A DNA stretch of 64,000 nucleotides from Norana najaformis (taxonomy: Eukaryota; Annelida; Clitellata; Crassiclitellata; Hormogastridae), in the NCBI GenBank assembly GCA_964023275.1, contig OZ029925.1, forward strand, positions 9,913,719 to 9,977,718. The letters are read 5' to 3'. Each line of letters opens with the position of its first letter. The stretch's first letter is position 1. The notes under the pieces were generated by a model. That model saw only the letters and a list, made by a program, of their open reading frames with translations. It was not told the DNA's origin and made no database searches. The translations under genes were made by a program, and so were the position numbers. Below are positions 44,406-55,100 of the stretch, in pieces.

Positions 44406-46919
44406 CGTGCTATTTTTCACAAACTCTCCTAAAGGTCTAAATGTTATTTATGTCTATATATGTCATTTAAACATGTAAGTCATCAGTTCGATTTCAAGGC
44501 CGATATTACTGCGCGGTTCATATATGAGGCACACGAAGGTCGTTAAATAGGCTGTCTTTATATATCACATTCGTTAGAGTAACAGGCTTATCTTGACCAT
44601 GTATTTTAGTTGACGTTTTGCAAGCAGTTCACGTGACTGCATAGGATGCATACCGGCTATCATGAGATCGGTTATCGTTCTCTGTATATACATATATATG
44701 CACATATATACACATGTATATGCATATTCGTATACGTGTATATGTGTTCTAAATGAAGGAGCAAATCCTGGAGCGAAAAACTGAAGAAGGCCAAGAGATT
44801 GATTTTATCGGTATAATTATTTAGACCAGTGACTCATCTGTGCAAACACTACTAGCACTTACAATTAATACTAATAAACACTTTAAACTAGCCTAATGTT
44901 TGACAATAGCAGACACTATTGTAGAACGTCATAGACACATCTGAAGTGCAAAGGGTCACTGTGGTCTGCAGACAGACAATTATATATGGTCCTTTTGAAT
45001 AAAAAATGTGAATCCAGATCGCAAATAAATCCAAATCCTTACGGAGGTCAGTGATTGAGCATAAGGCAAATGATTAGAATATGTGCTGAGGCCGAATTGC
45101 TGTGGTCGTGTGGGTGCTTCAGCCGAAACATTTTCAAATCCTGGACCGACGTTTTCTGGTGGGTTTCTACGAAGGCCGGTACACAGTCGTGTTTCCTGTA
45201 CCTTCTTACACTTACAAACACAAACTTTCTTTCTCAGGTGTTGTAACCGCGCTTTATTCTATGCCATCTGGAACGAATTTCCCAAATTCTTCCGTCATTC
45301 TCCACCTGGAAGTGTCTATGGACTCGTACTTCCTCTTTCCTTTTCTCTCTTTCACCGTCTTTGGAATATCCCCAGCACAATTCAAATCTTCCGCCTTCGC
45401 ACCTTACTGACTTGCGCTGTGGCCTTCCCGCATTTCGACCTGTCGCTGAAACTGACCTAACATCCCGCGTTTTTGAGGATTTGAGTTGATTAAGCACCGG
45501 TATGTAAAGACTAAGATAATCCACCCATGAACAGGAACAAACGCATAATGTCCTATAACCACATTTTCAGCCTATTCTGACCTCATATTTACTTATGAAA
45601 TCCATGTAGGACATCGCAGACCTATAGTATTTTAATAGGTGTAAATTAAAAACAATGGCGTAAAGGTAATTGTAAATATTAGTGATTAATATTTGTTTAT
45701 AGACCAATCGCAGATTAAAGCGAAGGTATATGCAGAATGCCAAACCTTCAATGTTTATTTCTGATCAATAATTGTTGTTGAATACACCGTTTGATGCAAT
45801 CATTTAGGACCTATATTAGATCTGTAGCCTGCCTTACCCGTGTACGTAGGTAATTTTATTACTGACTGTTGAAATTATGTCATTGCTTTTATTGGTTTAA
45901 GCATTTATTACAATGCACTTTTGTATGTAGATATTATTATGCTAGTAAGTTTTCCGGTTTTATGTTGTTCACAGATGCCTTATGTCACAGGCCAAGGCCT
46001 AGGCCTATATATAATGATATTGTTGTTACGGTCAAGGCCTTATGTTAATACGTGTGCTGAATCTGTAGAAAAAACAAATTATCTGACGAAGTTATTCCTT
46101 TGGTTGTGTGCCAAATTGGATTTTTGTCGAATTTATGTTTTCAGTTTCTGCCGAATTCACTGTCATCGTCATCATCATCATGATCATCACTCCCTGACGC
46201 TAGCCCCAAGCGGCGAATGAATTATCTCCATTCTTTTCCGTCATCAATCAAGCCCACTGTTCTCCCCACGACTATAGTCCGAGTCTTTTTATGTCTCGTT
46301 TCTGTAGTTTTTCCATTTTCCCATGAGTCCTGAATGCAGTGTCTTGTTTGGACAGCCATTCTTGCCAAATGCCTCGAACAGAGTTGTTCTCAAATCGAAT
46401 GACTCCTTTATTTCTTTGTGTATTAATCTTCTAGCTATGAGGTCTCTGCAGTTAGATCTCTAACATAATCCGTTCACTCGTGTTTGGAGGATTGTTTTCT
46501 TATCGTATCGTCATTTACTTGTGCAGAAGTTACAAAAGTTAAAACTTAAAATTAGCATGTGTCCATATTACCGTTTTACTTTGCGTCAAACTTTAGCTTT
46601 GAATATGGTTCTGTGTCGAATCGGTAATTTTACCCTTTGTGGGATTAACTTTGTGCCAAAATTCCTCTTGCTCTTGTGACGAATTTTTTCGATCTTGTGC
46701 CGAATTTATTTGACCTTGTGCCAAACATATCTTGCAGTAATCTTATGTTGACTATACTGTAGCCTTCAAACCATTGTGCAGATATTATATTTCGGTGCTA
46801 AGCTTATTGTGCTCAAATAGTTCGTCAAATATAAACAAAACATGAGATGAGTTTTTTAGCATTTCAGTGACGCTATCGTACTATTTAAATGGTCAAAGTG
46901 ACGACTACTTATGGTAGTC

Positions 46920-47060
46920 AAAGAAGATGGTATGGTAACAATTGCTCGCCACGTTGTACTGTGGTCATCATGGGGTTGATGGCCCGGGTTCGATTCCCGG
47001 TGTGGGAACACAGTCTTACGCCTACGATATCTCGCTCAGCTAATGGACGTTTGGCGTGTT
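46920..47060 (+). repeat. tRNA-headed SINE with strong B-box
   Basis: Head with cgggttcgattcccggtg (B-box and T-arm-like stem) near 46985, body ending ggcgtgttaacaaatgcttt. The same body end occurs at about 11815-11845. Confidence 0.65.
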
Positions 47061-47094
47061 AACAAATGCTTTATTTAATTTCTTACTTATTTAT

Positions 47095-47200
47095 TAAATT
47101 ACTTTCGTTGGGCGTTTTACCTGCATTACTGCGAATAAGCTAGTCCCCGCGACGTGGCTTTCATTGAGCGCTGTAGAAATCTCGGAATTACGATTACTAT
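47095..47200 (-). repeat. SINE family C fragment
   Basis: Minus-strand copy; reads gcgaataagctagtccccgc, then gagcgctgtagaaatctcgg and attacgatta on the plus strand. Confidence 0.65.
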
Positions 47201-47864
47201 CTGCAGTTTCGTAGACCTTTGCATGGAGACAGTTGCAAATTTAACATTATGCTTAAGATTTTCAGAAATTTGCGAGCATTAGTTATTTATAAATCTCAAA
47301 TCTGCGGGAAAGTGGAAACAACCGCGTAGATTAGAACCGGTCTCCTTCACGATGACAGTCGCGCGAGTATGATTTGTGATCTGTGGTTGCGATTTTTGAT
47401 TGGCAGCAGAGGGAGGAAAGACGTATGGGCCGGTGAGAAATGCTTAAGAAAATGCATCTTCAATGTAAGGGACTTTGAATTCCACTGGGGGAGTTCCTCC
47501 GTTCACATGCACACACATACACCTACACACAAATTCACTCTGGTAGTCACCAATTGAACATCTGCAGCGCATGTTTAGAACTAGATTCATCAGAGTAGAC
47601 TACGGACGAACAGCAGCAAATGGAACTTCGCGGAATTGGTGACAAGCGCTTTGAATACGTTTAGCGTGTCTGCTTCAAGCTCCGAAACTATGACAGACGC
47701 CAGGCGCAATCATAATCGTAAAACTGCAATTCTTTAGATCCATATCATCCAAACTTAGTTGAAAGGTCAGAGCGACCTCTTGTGGTGGTCAGACTACATG
47801 GTCTGGTAACAATTTTTCGCGATATCTCTCTCTACTTGGTATCTTTCGATGGGCATTCAGTTTA

Positions 47865-48015
47865 CATTACCCTTGGATCTCGACCTGGAACCGAACCTGA
47901 CCTTACCTGCCTACCGCTTTTGTTTTTATTGAGCACCGGTGTATGAGCTGGATTCCACGACTTAGCTTTCTAGAATTCTAGACATTTCTAATTTATGCCG
48001 ACGATTACAAGTTGA
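47865..48015 (-). repeat. SINE family C fragment
   Basis: ggatctcgacctggaaccga, then gagcaccggtgtatgagctg; diverged copy of the family at 29985-30165. Confidence 0.6.
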
Positions 48016-48876
48016 CCTGATCCTTCGCTACAGGGCAGTGATTGCATCGTTTACCGAATAGCGGCTTTAGACGGCGCATGGCATTTGGATTTCGAAGAAA
48101 ATTAAGGAATCATAACACACTGGACTTCATGACAGATTGGTTGATTATTTCGCTCTGCGGCCAAAGCGATCGGAGATGGTATAGAGAGTTGGTGAGGTGC
48201 CATTGTGTTTTTGCCGCCTACAGAATTCCATGACCATTAGCTCGGTCACTTGGCGGTCAAGCGCGTGTGTGCATGTTTGTTTGTGTGTGTGTGTTCTGTG
48301 TTTGTACGTGTGTATATATGTGTGTTTATTGCCTCAGCTTCACATACCTCAATGAGGCAACGTAGTAGAGCGCAGATGCTATTCGAAAACGCCGTTGGCC
48401 GACGCAACATTCTGTCACGTAGGGTAGCAACGGTTACGGGGCCCCGGGGGTCAAGAAATGACGGCAACTGAGCTCCGGGAATGATATTATTTTAATAATT
48501 GTTGGTGATTGCTGAGGCAAAGATTGAATTGCAACCAATGCAAAGAAGCCAGCGGCTACGAACTACGGCGACGCATGCACGCGGCACACGCCGATCTACC
48601 CATCCACTCACCCACCCACCGGTTGATTGTGCCCCACACTTTGCGGCATATCTGTAGTTAGGTGAAAATGTATGGGTGTCTGTATGTGTTTATACTTTTC
48701 TGCACCCTAACGAGAAGTAAAGCCATGTTGGCATCACGGAGTTGTGGCACTGTCTCCTTCTTCTGCTGACTTGATAGAAATGAGTTTTCAACAGCTTTCA
48801 GTTGTAATTCAACGATTTAAAGTTGTTGCCTTCCGCAATGCCTCTTATCTGCTTGACAGGGATGAATTGTCCAGTT

Positions 48877-48879
<3 letters not shown>

Positions 48880-48927
<48 letters not shown>
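48880..48927. repeat. TC dinucleotide run
   Basis: Pure tctctc tract of nearly 50 bp. Confidence 0.97.
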
Positions 48928-48931
<4 letters not shown>

Positions 48932-49599
48932 ACTTTAAAACTTATTAATGTATCTGCTTATTCGCAAGGTGCCAATGTTTTCTCAGACTGGAGTTACATG
49001 AAAGATCATGCACGTTACAGGACGTTACACGATGCGTGGTTGACTCTTGGACCCATGAAGAGGTCATTAAACCAAATGAAGGCCTAACGACAGAGTTTAT
49101 GCCGTGATTCTGACTAGTTTGCCCTTCAGTCGAAACTCATTAGTCTTCATCAGCCTACATTTAAATCAATTACGAGGGTTCTTTTAAGACTAATTACACA
49201 TAGACAGTATATATATATATAATATATATATGTATGTATACATGTCCCACATGATAGTTATAGCATTGTTTATATATAATATATAGACCTATCTATAAGC
49301 ATGTAGACACTTTGTATCTTTTGGGGCGATGTATGTATCTATGCATCTTCGTCCTGTTTGTTCAATCAGTTGCTCGTGGTGGTGATATTATGCTGAAGTT
49401 CTCTGGTACTCTGTGCCCTTAATTGGGTCTGCTTCTCTGGACCATTTGGTCAGGCCGTGTTGCTTGGGCCTATTGTCGGCCTATGCAAATTAATGCAAAG
49501 GACAATCTAATCGGACCGCTTTCGGCGGTTCGAAAGAAAGACTTTCAAAACACTACAATGGAACTTAACTAGCGGCGTTCTGTTCGGGGCTCGGCTCTC

Positions 49600-49805
49600 G
49601 CCCTCCCTCCATCGCTCCCTTCCTCTCTGCCTCTCTGTCTTCGTGCCTCTGTGTCTTCGTGCCTATCTCTCTCCGTGCCTCTCTCTCTCCGTGCCTCTCT
49701 CTCTTCGTACCTCACTGTCTCCGCGCCTTCCTATTCTCTTTGTCGCTCTGCCTTCCCGCCTCTGTTACACCCTGCCTACCTCCCTCCCTATATCTCTCCC
49801 TCCAT
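49600..49805 (+). repeat. CT-rich low-complexity tract with short tandem units
   Basis: Repeats of ctctctctccgtgcct type. Open frames here in three registers are low-complexity only. Confidence 0.8.
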
Positions 49806-50539
49806 TTCCGGAAGCAGCCTTCAAATGATGGACTTCAATTTATCCGGTTCTACGTCGGGGATTATCCAACCGCACCGGACGTGATTAGGTGGCACTGGTG
49901 ATGATGGTAAGGCAATAGTCACCGCCCGCCTTCGTCGTTCAACCGCTGACCTTAGTCTTAATTAAAATACCGACCCTGACGCTGACCTTAACCCTAATCC
50001 TAACCTAACCCTGCATAACCTTACTCGACCAGTTGCGATCGTCTCTCTCCCTTCCCCTCGCGCTGCCGTTAGCGGCGCGTATGCATCCGTTCGCCTACGG
50101 CCGATTATCTATGGCCGGCGTTCGGGATTCGCTTACCATAGCAATTAAAGAAGCGACGGGCACCTGTCATGCAAGCGCATTCAAGATTGCCGATAATGAA
50201 GGCAATACGATCGCCGAAAACATCGACAAATTTCGCCGACATGCGACCCTCGCATGATGCCCTAGTCAGAGGCCGAAGCTGCCGCCCTCCACAGGCCGGG
50301 GCCCAAGCAGCAGCAGCAGCCAGACCTCACGGCAGATGAGGCCCTCGGCTGAGCGGGCGGACGCTGGGGTCAAACTGCCTTCATACATAATACATCGCAC
50401 AGGTAGAGCTGGTGGTCGCTTCTCTGACCCCGTCACCTGCGCCTTCTAGTGTTTCTGAAGACGATATTATATCGCGCATTCGTTCATTCAGTCGACGCAT
50501 CGATCCACGATGCAACCCATCAGGGCTGATCAGCATGAC

Positions 50540-50700
50540 ACTGGCTTCCTGTTCAACTGAGTTGACAGAGCCCCATCAAATTCAACCCACTGCATCTTAT
50601 CAGACGCTGGCTCCCTGTTCAACTGAATTGACTGAGCCCCGTCAAATTCAACACACGGTATCTTATCAAACACTGACTGTTCAACTGAATTGACTGAGCC
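50540..50700 (+). repeat. Minisatellite, about 60-66 bp x 3
   Basis: Three units containing ctgttcaactgaattgactg and agccccatcaaattcaac, with a shorter third unit. The plus frame stays open through the array. Confidence 0.8.
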
Positions 50701-50929
50701 CCATCAACCACAAGGGTTCAAGAAGATCAGCTGCCCTTCTCTCAGATTGGCCGCAAAGTGGTTAAGTGTCGGCCTTCAGGTACTGCGTCCGTGTTTCAAA
50801 TCCAGGTGCGTCGTATAAAATTCACAGTTCGCCGTTGAGCCACGGGATGCCAACCCCAAAGAAAGGTTGCCCTATTGTTATTACAAACACTACTACTATC
50901 GATTGTGCGAAATTCGTTCACTCGTTTTC

Positions 50930-51154
50930 TCATTTCCTGACTTACGGTGCCTCCTAGATGCAATTCCAACTCACCTTCTCAAAAGCTGCTTTGATGTGCT
51001 TGGTACCAACATCTTGGCATTAATCAGACGGTCGTCAGATGAGGGATCATTCCCTTATGTTTCTCTCAAAGTCTACCCTTTGCTGAAGAAACTATCTTTG
51101 GATGCGGTCACTGTGTCAAACTATCGACCAATCTCAAACGAATTTTATTTTTAA
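50930..51154 (+). mobile_element. CR1/Rex-like reverse transcriptase fragment (N-terminal fingers)
   Basis: The frame reads LDAIPTHLLKSCFDVLGTNI and, further on, PLLKKLSLDAVTVSNYRPIS, the 'lDpiPt.llk......PllKK..ld....NYRPiS' signature. The frame then stops, so this is a truncated, dead copy. Confidence 0.8.
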
Positions 51155-51467
51155 ACTTCGTGTTGTTAAATGTTGACTGTTTGACCGGATTTATTCTAGA
51201 ATATAGTTTGCACAACGATTTTGCTTAGCAGCAACCATCGACTGATTCCATTAGCATTATTACAGTTGAATATTAAGAACATTAAAAGATTAACGGGCCA
51301 AACATAAAAAATAATTTGAATCAGAGTTGTGCTATAGAAGATTTAGAATGTTATTATTATAATCTGTTCGTTAGTAAATAGCAAGCATTAGATTACAACC
51401 AAAAACAAACCCGCAATCAGTAATAATTATCACGATCCAAAAACTACAGTTCATCCGCTCAGAGAAG

Positions 51468-51641
51468 CGTCACTAAATAAGAATGAGTTAAACATCGAAA
51501 AGCTACACTAAGTAAGAATGAGTTAAACATCGAAAAGCGTCACTAAGTAAGAATGAGTTAAACATCGAAAAGCGTCACTAAATAAGAATGAGTTAAACAT
51601 CGAAAAGCGTCACTAAGTAAGAATGAGTTAAACATCGAACA
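51468..51641 (+). repeat. Minisatellite, about 35 bp x 5
   Basis: Five units of cactaagtaagaatgagtta and aacatcgaaaagc with one or two differences each. Confidence 0.9.
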
Positions 51642-52040
51642 TGGCAATTCTTAAATGACATATACTGCAGCGTATCAGAACATCGCCCCAAGATTTAGCC
51701 AGGGCACAAGTCAACAATGCTTCAGCCTACCTGTGCTCAGGCGTGAGCCAGCGATCTTCAAAACACTTTTGAAAAGTTATGAAAACTATAAAAGTTCGTC
51801 AGCATCATGAAAACTAATAGAAGGATCCTGCAGCGTTTCAGATGCTGAGATCAAAACATTCCTGGAATTTGTGGGCTATTGAGATTTAGCAGAATTTTCT
51901 ATTGAAGCGGCGATGCAAATAATAGAAGGGGCCCAAAAGAAGTCTCTGTATCTTTGAACCGGACAACATCCGTCCTGTGCGAGAATTGAACCGCAACTTC
52001 ACACAACGACTGCAGACAACACAGCCTGTCACAGACTAAC

Positions 52041-52115
52041 CATCTTTCGCGTACATCTTTATGCCTTTGATCGCCTCCTTCTGTAAGTCGTGAGATGCTG
52101 GTAGGTGTTTTAGCC
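52041..52115 (-). CDS. TRPM: TRPM small exon after the TRP helix
   Basis: 25 codons: LKHLPASHDLQKEAIKGIKM and YAKDG. It has a strong acceptor (tattcttttcag) and donor gttagt, and phase 1-1 fits the previous exon (Trp codon). Weak family similarity, so moderate confidence. Confidence 0.65.
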
Positions 52116-55100
52116 CTGAAAAGAATATATTTTTTCTCTGAAACAACCTGCACTTTCTGAAAACAGCCCAGTTATTCATCATATTATTATCCAGATAAAT
52201 AGAGTAAGTAAGAAAGCATGCAAGTAAACAAGTACGATATCAGGTAAGTAAGTACCATTTATTATCGGGAGACAAACACCTACACACTACAAACGACATG
52301 TTCCTATAATACCTATAATTTAGCAATTGCCCCGTTTAACACAGAATTACTAACATCGCAGGAGCCCAACATTCGGACCATATCCTGAATCCAAAGGAAC
52401 CACATGGACCCTCTGCAGACTATGCTACAACACCCTGCCGGAGTGTTTAAAATGTAAATGTAAATTTCCGATATTTCTCAGCGCCAATGCCAATCAAGAA
52501 CCGGGTCATGGAGACCAGCTTATTTACCGGCGCTGTGTCAAATCAAGTCCGGAAGAGCCAGGTTCTTTGGTCAGTTTCGGTGCCAGCTTAGAATCCGGGT
52601 TGGAATCCGGGAGAGCATGTTGCTACGGTGGAAATCGATGCTGGTCACCAACGAGGTCAAATTCATGATGTGGAGGCAGCAATAGACAAAAGAGTTGAAT
52701 TCCTCAAGGAAAACATTAGGTTTAGCAAAGTAAGACGATGATGTAGGAGGTCGGTAGATGTTTTAGGTCATTAGTTTAGGAGTAGATAGTTTAAGGGTGA
52801 CAGGTGATTATTCGAAGGACTTGTAAATGTAGTTAGATGATAAAAGGATAGTGGCTGGTTCACGGATGAGGAAGACTCAAAGATTGAAGAATGAACCTTT
52901 TCATTAAGATTTTTGGCTGGCTAACTTGGACTTTTATACTCTGCGTTTCCTGAAGTATGGCGCAAGACATATTTAACTGTAGAAGACATACTTACGTTAG
53001 ACATACTTGCATAAGACATCCTTACATAAGACAAACTTAGGCCTACATAAGACATACTTACTTATCATCCCAGGGAAGGTGAAAACCTTCACGAAGCGGA
53101 AATCTACAATACCATCCAGTATTCATACTTCACGTATATGTATAAAGCTTCTTGAATGGTTGAAACTTATGTAAACCAGCCGAACCCAGGAAAGAGTTGT
53201 ATTTTGAACTATATTACATAACATGAATGAATATGAATTAAAAGACTCACAGAAGCAATCTTCTCTTTTCTGAAGTTTCCCCCCTTTGCATCTCTTTACG
53301 ATGCTGCATATACACCTGTAGACGTGAGCTAAGATGCTGAGTGGAGGAGGCAACCATTCCTCGTAGAAGAACTCCTGAATCAGGTAGTACAGGTTGAACC
53401 GCCAGACCTTGTGAGACTTCGCGTGGATATCGTCGTAAACCTTACTGAAGTTCAAGCACAAAACATTTTACCACCCCGTTCTGAGTACTATCGTTGTTGG
53501 TAAATATTATAGGTAACGTAAGATAAGGTAAAGTAAGGTAAGGCAATGTAAGGCAAGATGAAGGTAAGATGAGACAGGGCAAGGCACTATAAGGTATGAC
53601 AAGATACTGTATGCTAAGGTACTGTAGGTAAGATGAGACAATTCAATACAAGTCTACGTAAAGGCGGATTGGGCCAGTTCAAGCCAGGTCAAGTCAAGTC
53701 AGGAGAAATAAGACTATTCTAGCTAGGTAACTGGTCAATCGTCCTCTGAGTCATGGTTCCTGGGTTGAAGAATCTTTCCGCTTAAGGGCAAACACGGCAT
53801 CCAATCAGTAGTCTTTTCGATCAGGTTGCACGGCTTAACAATCAATTACCAAAAGTTCAAAAGCACTCGAGGTTCTTGATACCGAGACGCTCTAATAGTT
53901 GCTCATTCGCACTTAGAAACATTCCTTCACCTACATGGAAAAGCAAATCCCGTGGGAGGCAGGCGTCACTAACGCAACTGCCTCAAACAGCACACAGACA
54001 CTCCGGAGAACTTCAGCTTTGAGCGCCTCTGAGTAGTTTCGCTAAAAAAGGCGCCACACAAATTCGTGATTACAATTGTTTTTCAGCTTATAACGAACAC
54101 CTAAGGTCTCTGGCAGTAACCAGTCCGCACTCATTCGCCCCAAAGACGACTTCCTATTCATTACGCATTACTCATAAAAACATTTTACCCGTAGCCGCCT
54201 TCTTTTGTTTAATTTAATCTAATCCGATCTGATGACTTCTATAGCGCCGTTATCATACTGCACAAAGCATCAATCGATGCTTGCATCAAGTGAGAATCTA
54301 TTCGAGGAATCATAATCCGTTGCAGAAGCCCGGTCAAAATTCAATAGATCTGCTGATGATCTCTAGTGAAGCCTTAATATGCTTTTTAGTTAATTTCTGA
54401 CATCTTAACTAACCACTGAAACTGACATCATCGGAGTCGAGGTAAAGATTAGCAGTAGTAAGATAAGGGCGGGTTCTGGCCCACCTCAAAACAAGGGCGG
54501 GTTCTGGCCCACCTCAAAACAAGGACGGGTTCTGGACACATCAAAACAAGGGCGGGTTTAAGCCACTTCGCAAAACACAAGGGCGGGTTTAAGCCAGTCC
54601 AAGCAAGCGCGGGTTTCAAATCACTTCCAAACAGGGGCAGGTTTCATCAATAATAATAAGACAATTTATATAGCGCATAGCACAGCCGATACCGCTGTAC
54701 ATGAGTTCAAAAATCAGCTACAGTCATGAGATAGCTTAAAAAGTCGTGTCTTGAGTCGTGCCTTGAATATGTCCAGGGATGGGGCATTCGTCAAATGGTC
54801 AGGAAGACTGTTCCACACAGTGGGTCCAGCGATGGTGATGGAACGTTCGCCGAACTTCGTGGAAGATCATGGGACATGCAGTTGATTCATCGATGAGGAC
54901 CGCAGCCGATATGTGTTCTGGTTGTCGGCTGATCGTGTACAGAAGTCGGATATATAATCTGATAGAGGATCATTAAGAGCCTTATATGTGTTTAGGCACA
55001 GTTTGTAGGTGATCCGCTGAGGATCAGCAACCAGTGCAAGTTGCCGCGCAGCAGATCACTGATGTGATTGAATGGTGGGCAGCAGAGTTTAGCATTGACT

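Larger units (their letters stand above)
41747..52040. other. Convergent intergenic region between SoxF and TRPM
   Basis: The first one to two kilobases are AT-rich single-copy sequence, likely SoxF 3' UTR. Then come a MITE (44176-44405), SINE copies (46920-47060, 47095-47200, 47865-48015), a TC run (48880-48927), CT-rich sequence (49600-49805), minisatellites (50540-50700, 51468-51641) and a LINE fragment (50930-51154). Further C-terminal TRPM exons may be hidden here, but I could not recognise any. Confidence 0.55.

Noticed and set aside
45083-45460. 125-codon plus-strand frame
   Set aside because: Faint resemblance to a retrotransposon tail, but no motif firm enough to call.
46970-47005. 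Possible tRNA gene (strong B-box gggttcgattccc)
   Set aside because: I could not fold an acceptor stem, D-arm and anticodon arm around it, and its downstream body recurs elsewhere, so it is a SINE head.
49643-49901. Overlapping open frames rich in Ser/Leu/Pro
   Set aside because: Low-complexity CT-rich tract; open in several registers.
49985-50012. Interstitial telomere-like CCTAACC units
   Set aside because: Only a few imperfect CCCTAA-like units in CT-rich sequence; not a convincing telomeric array.
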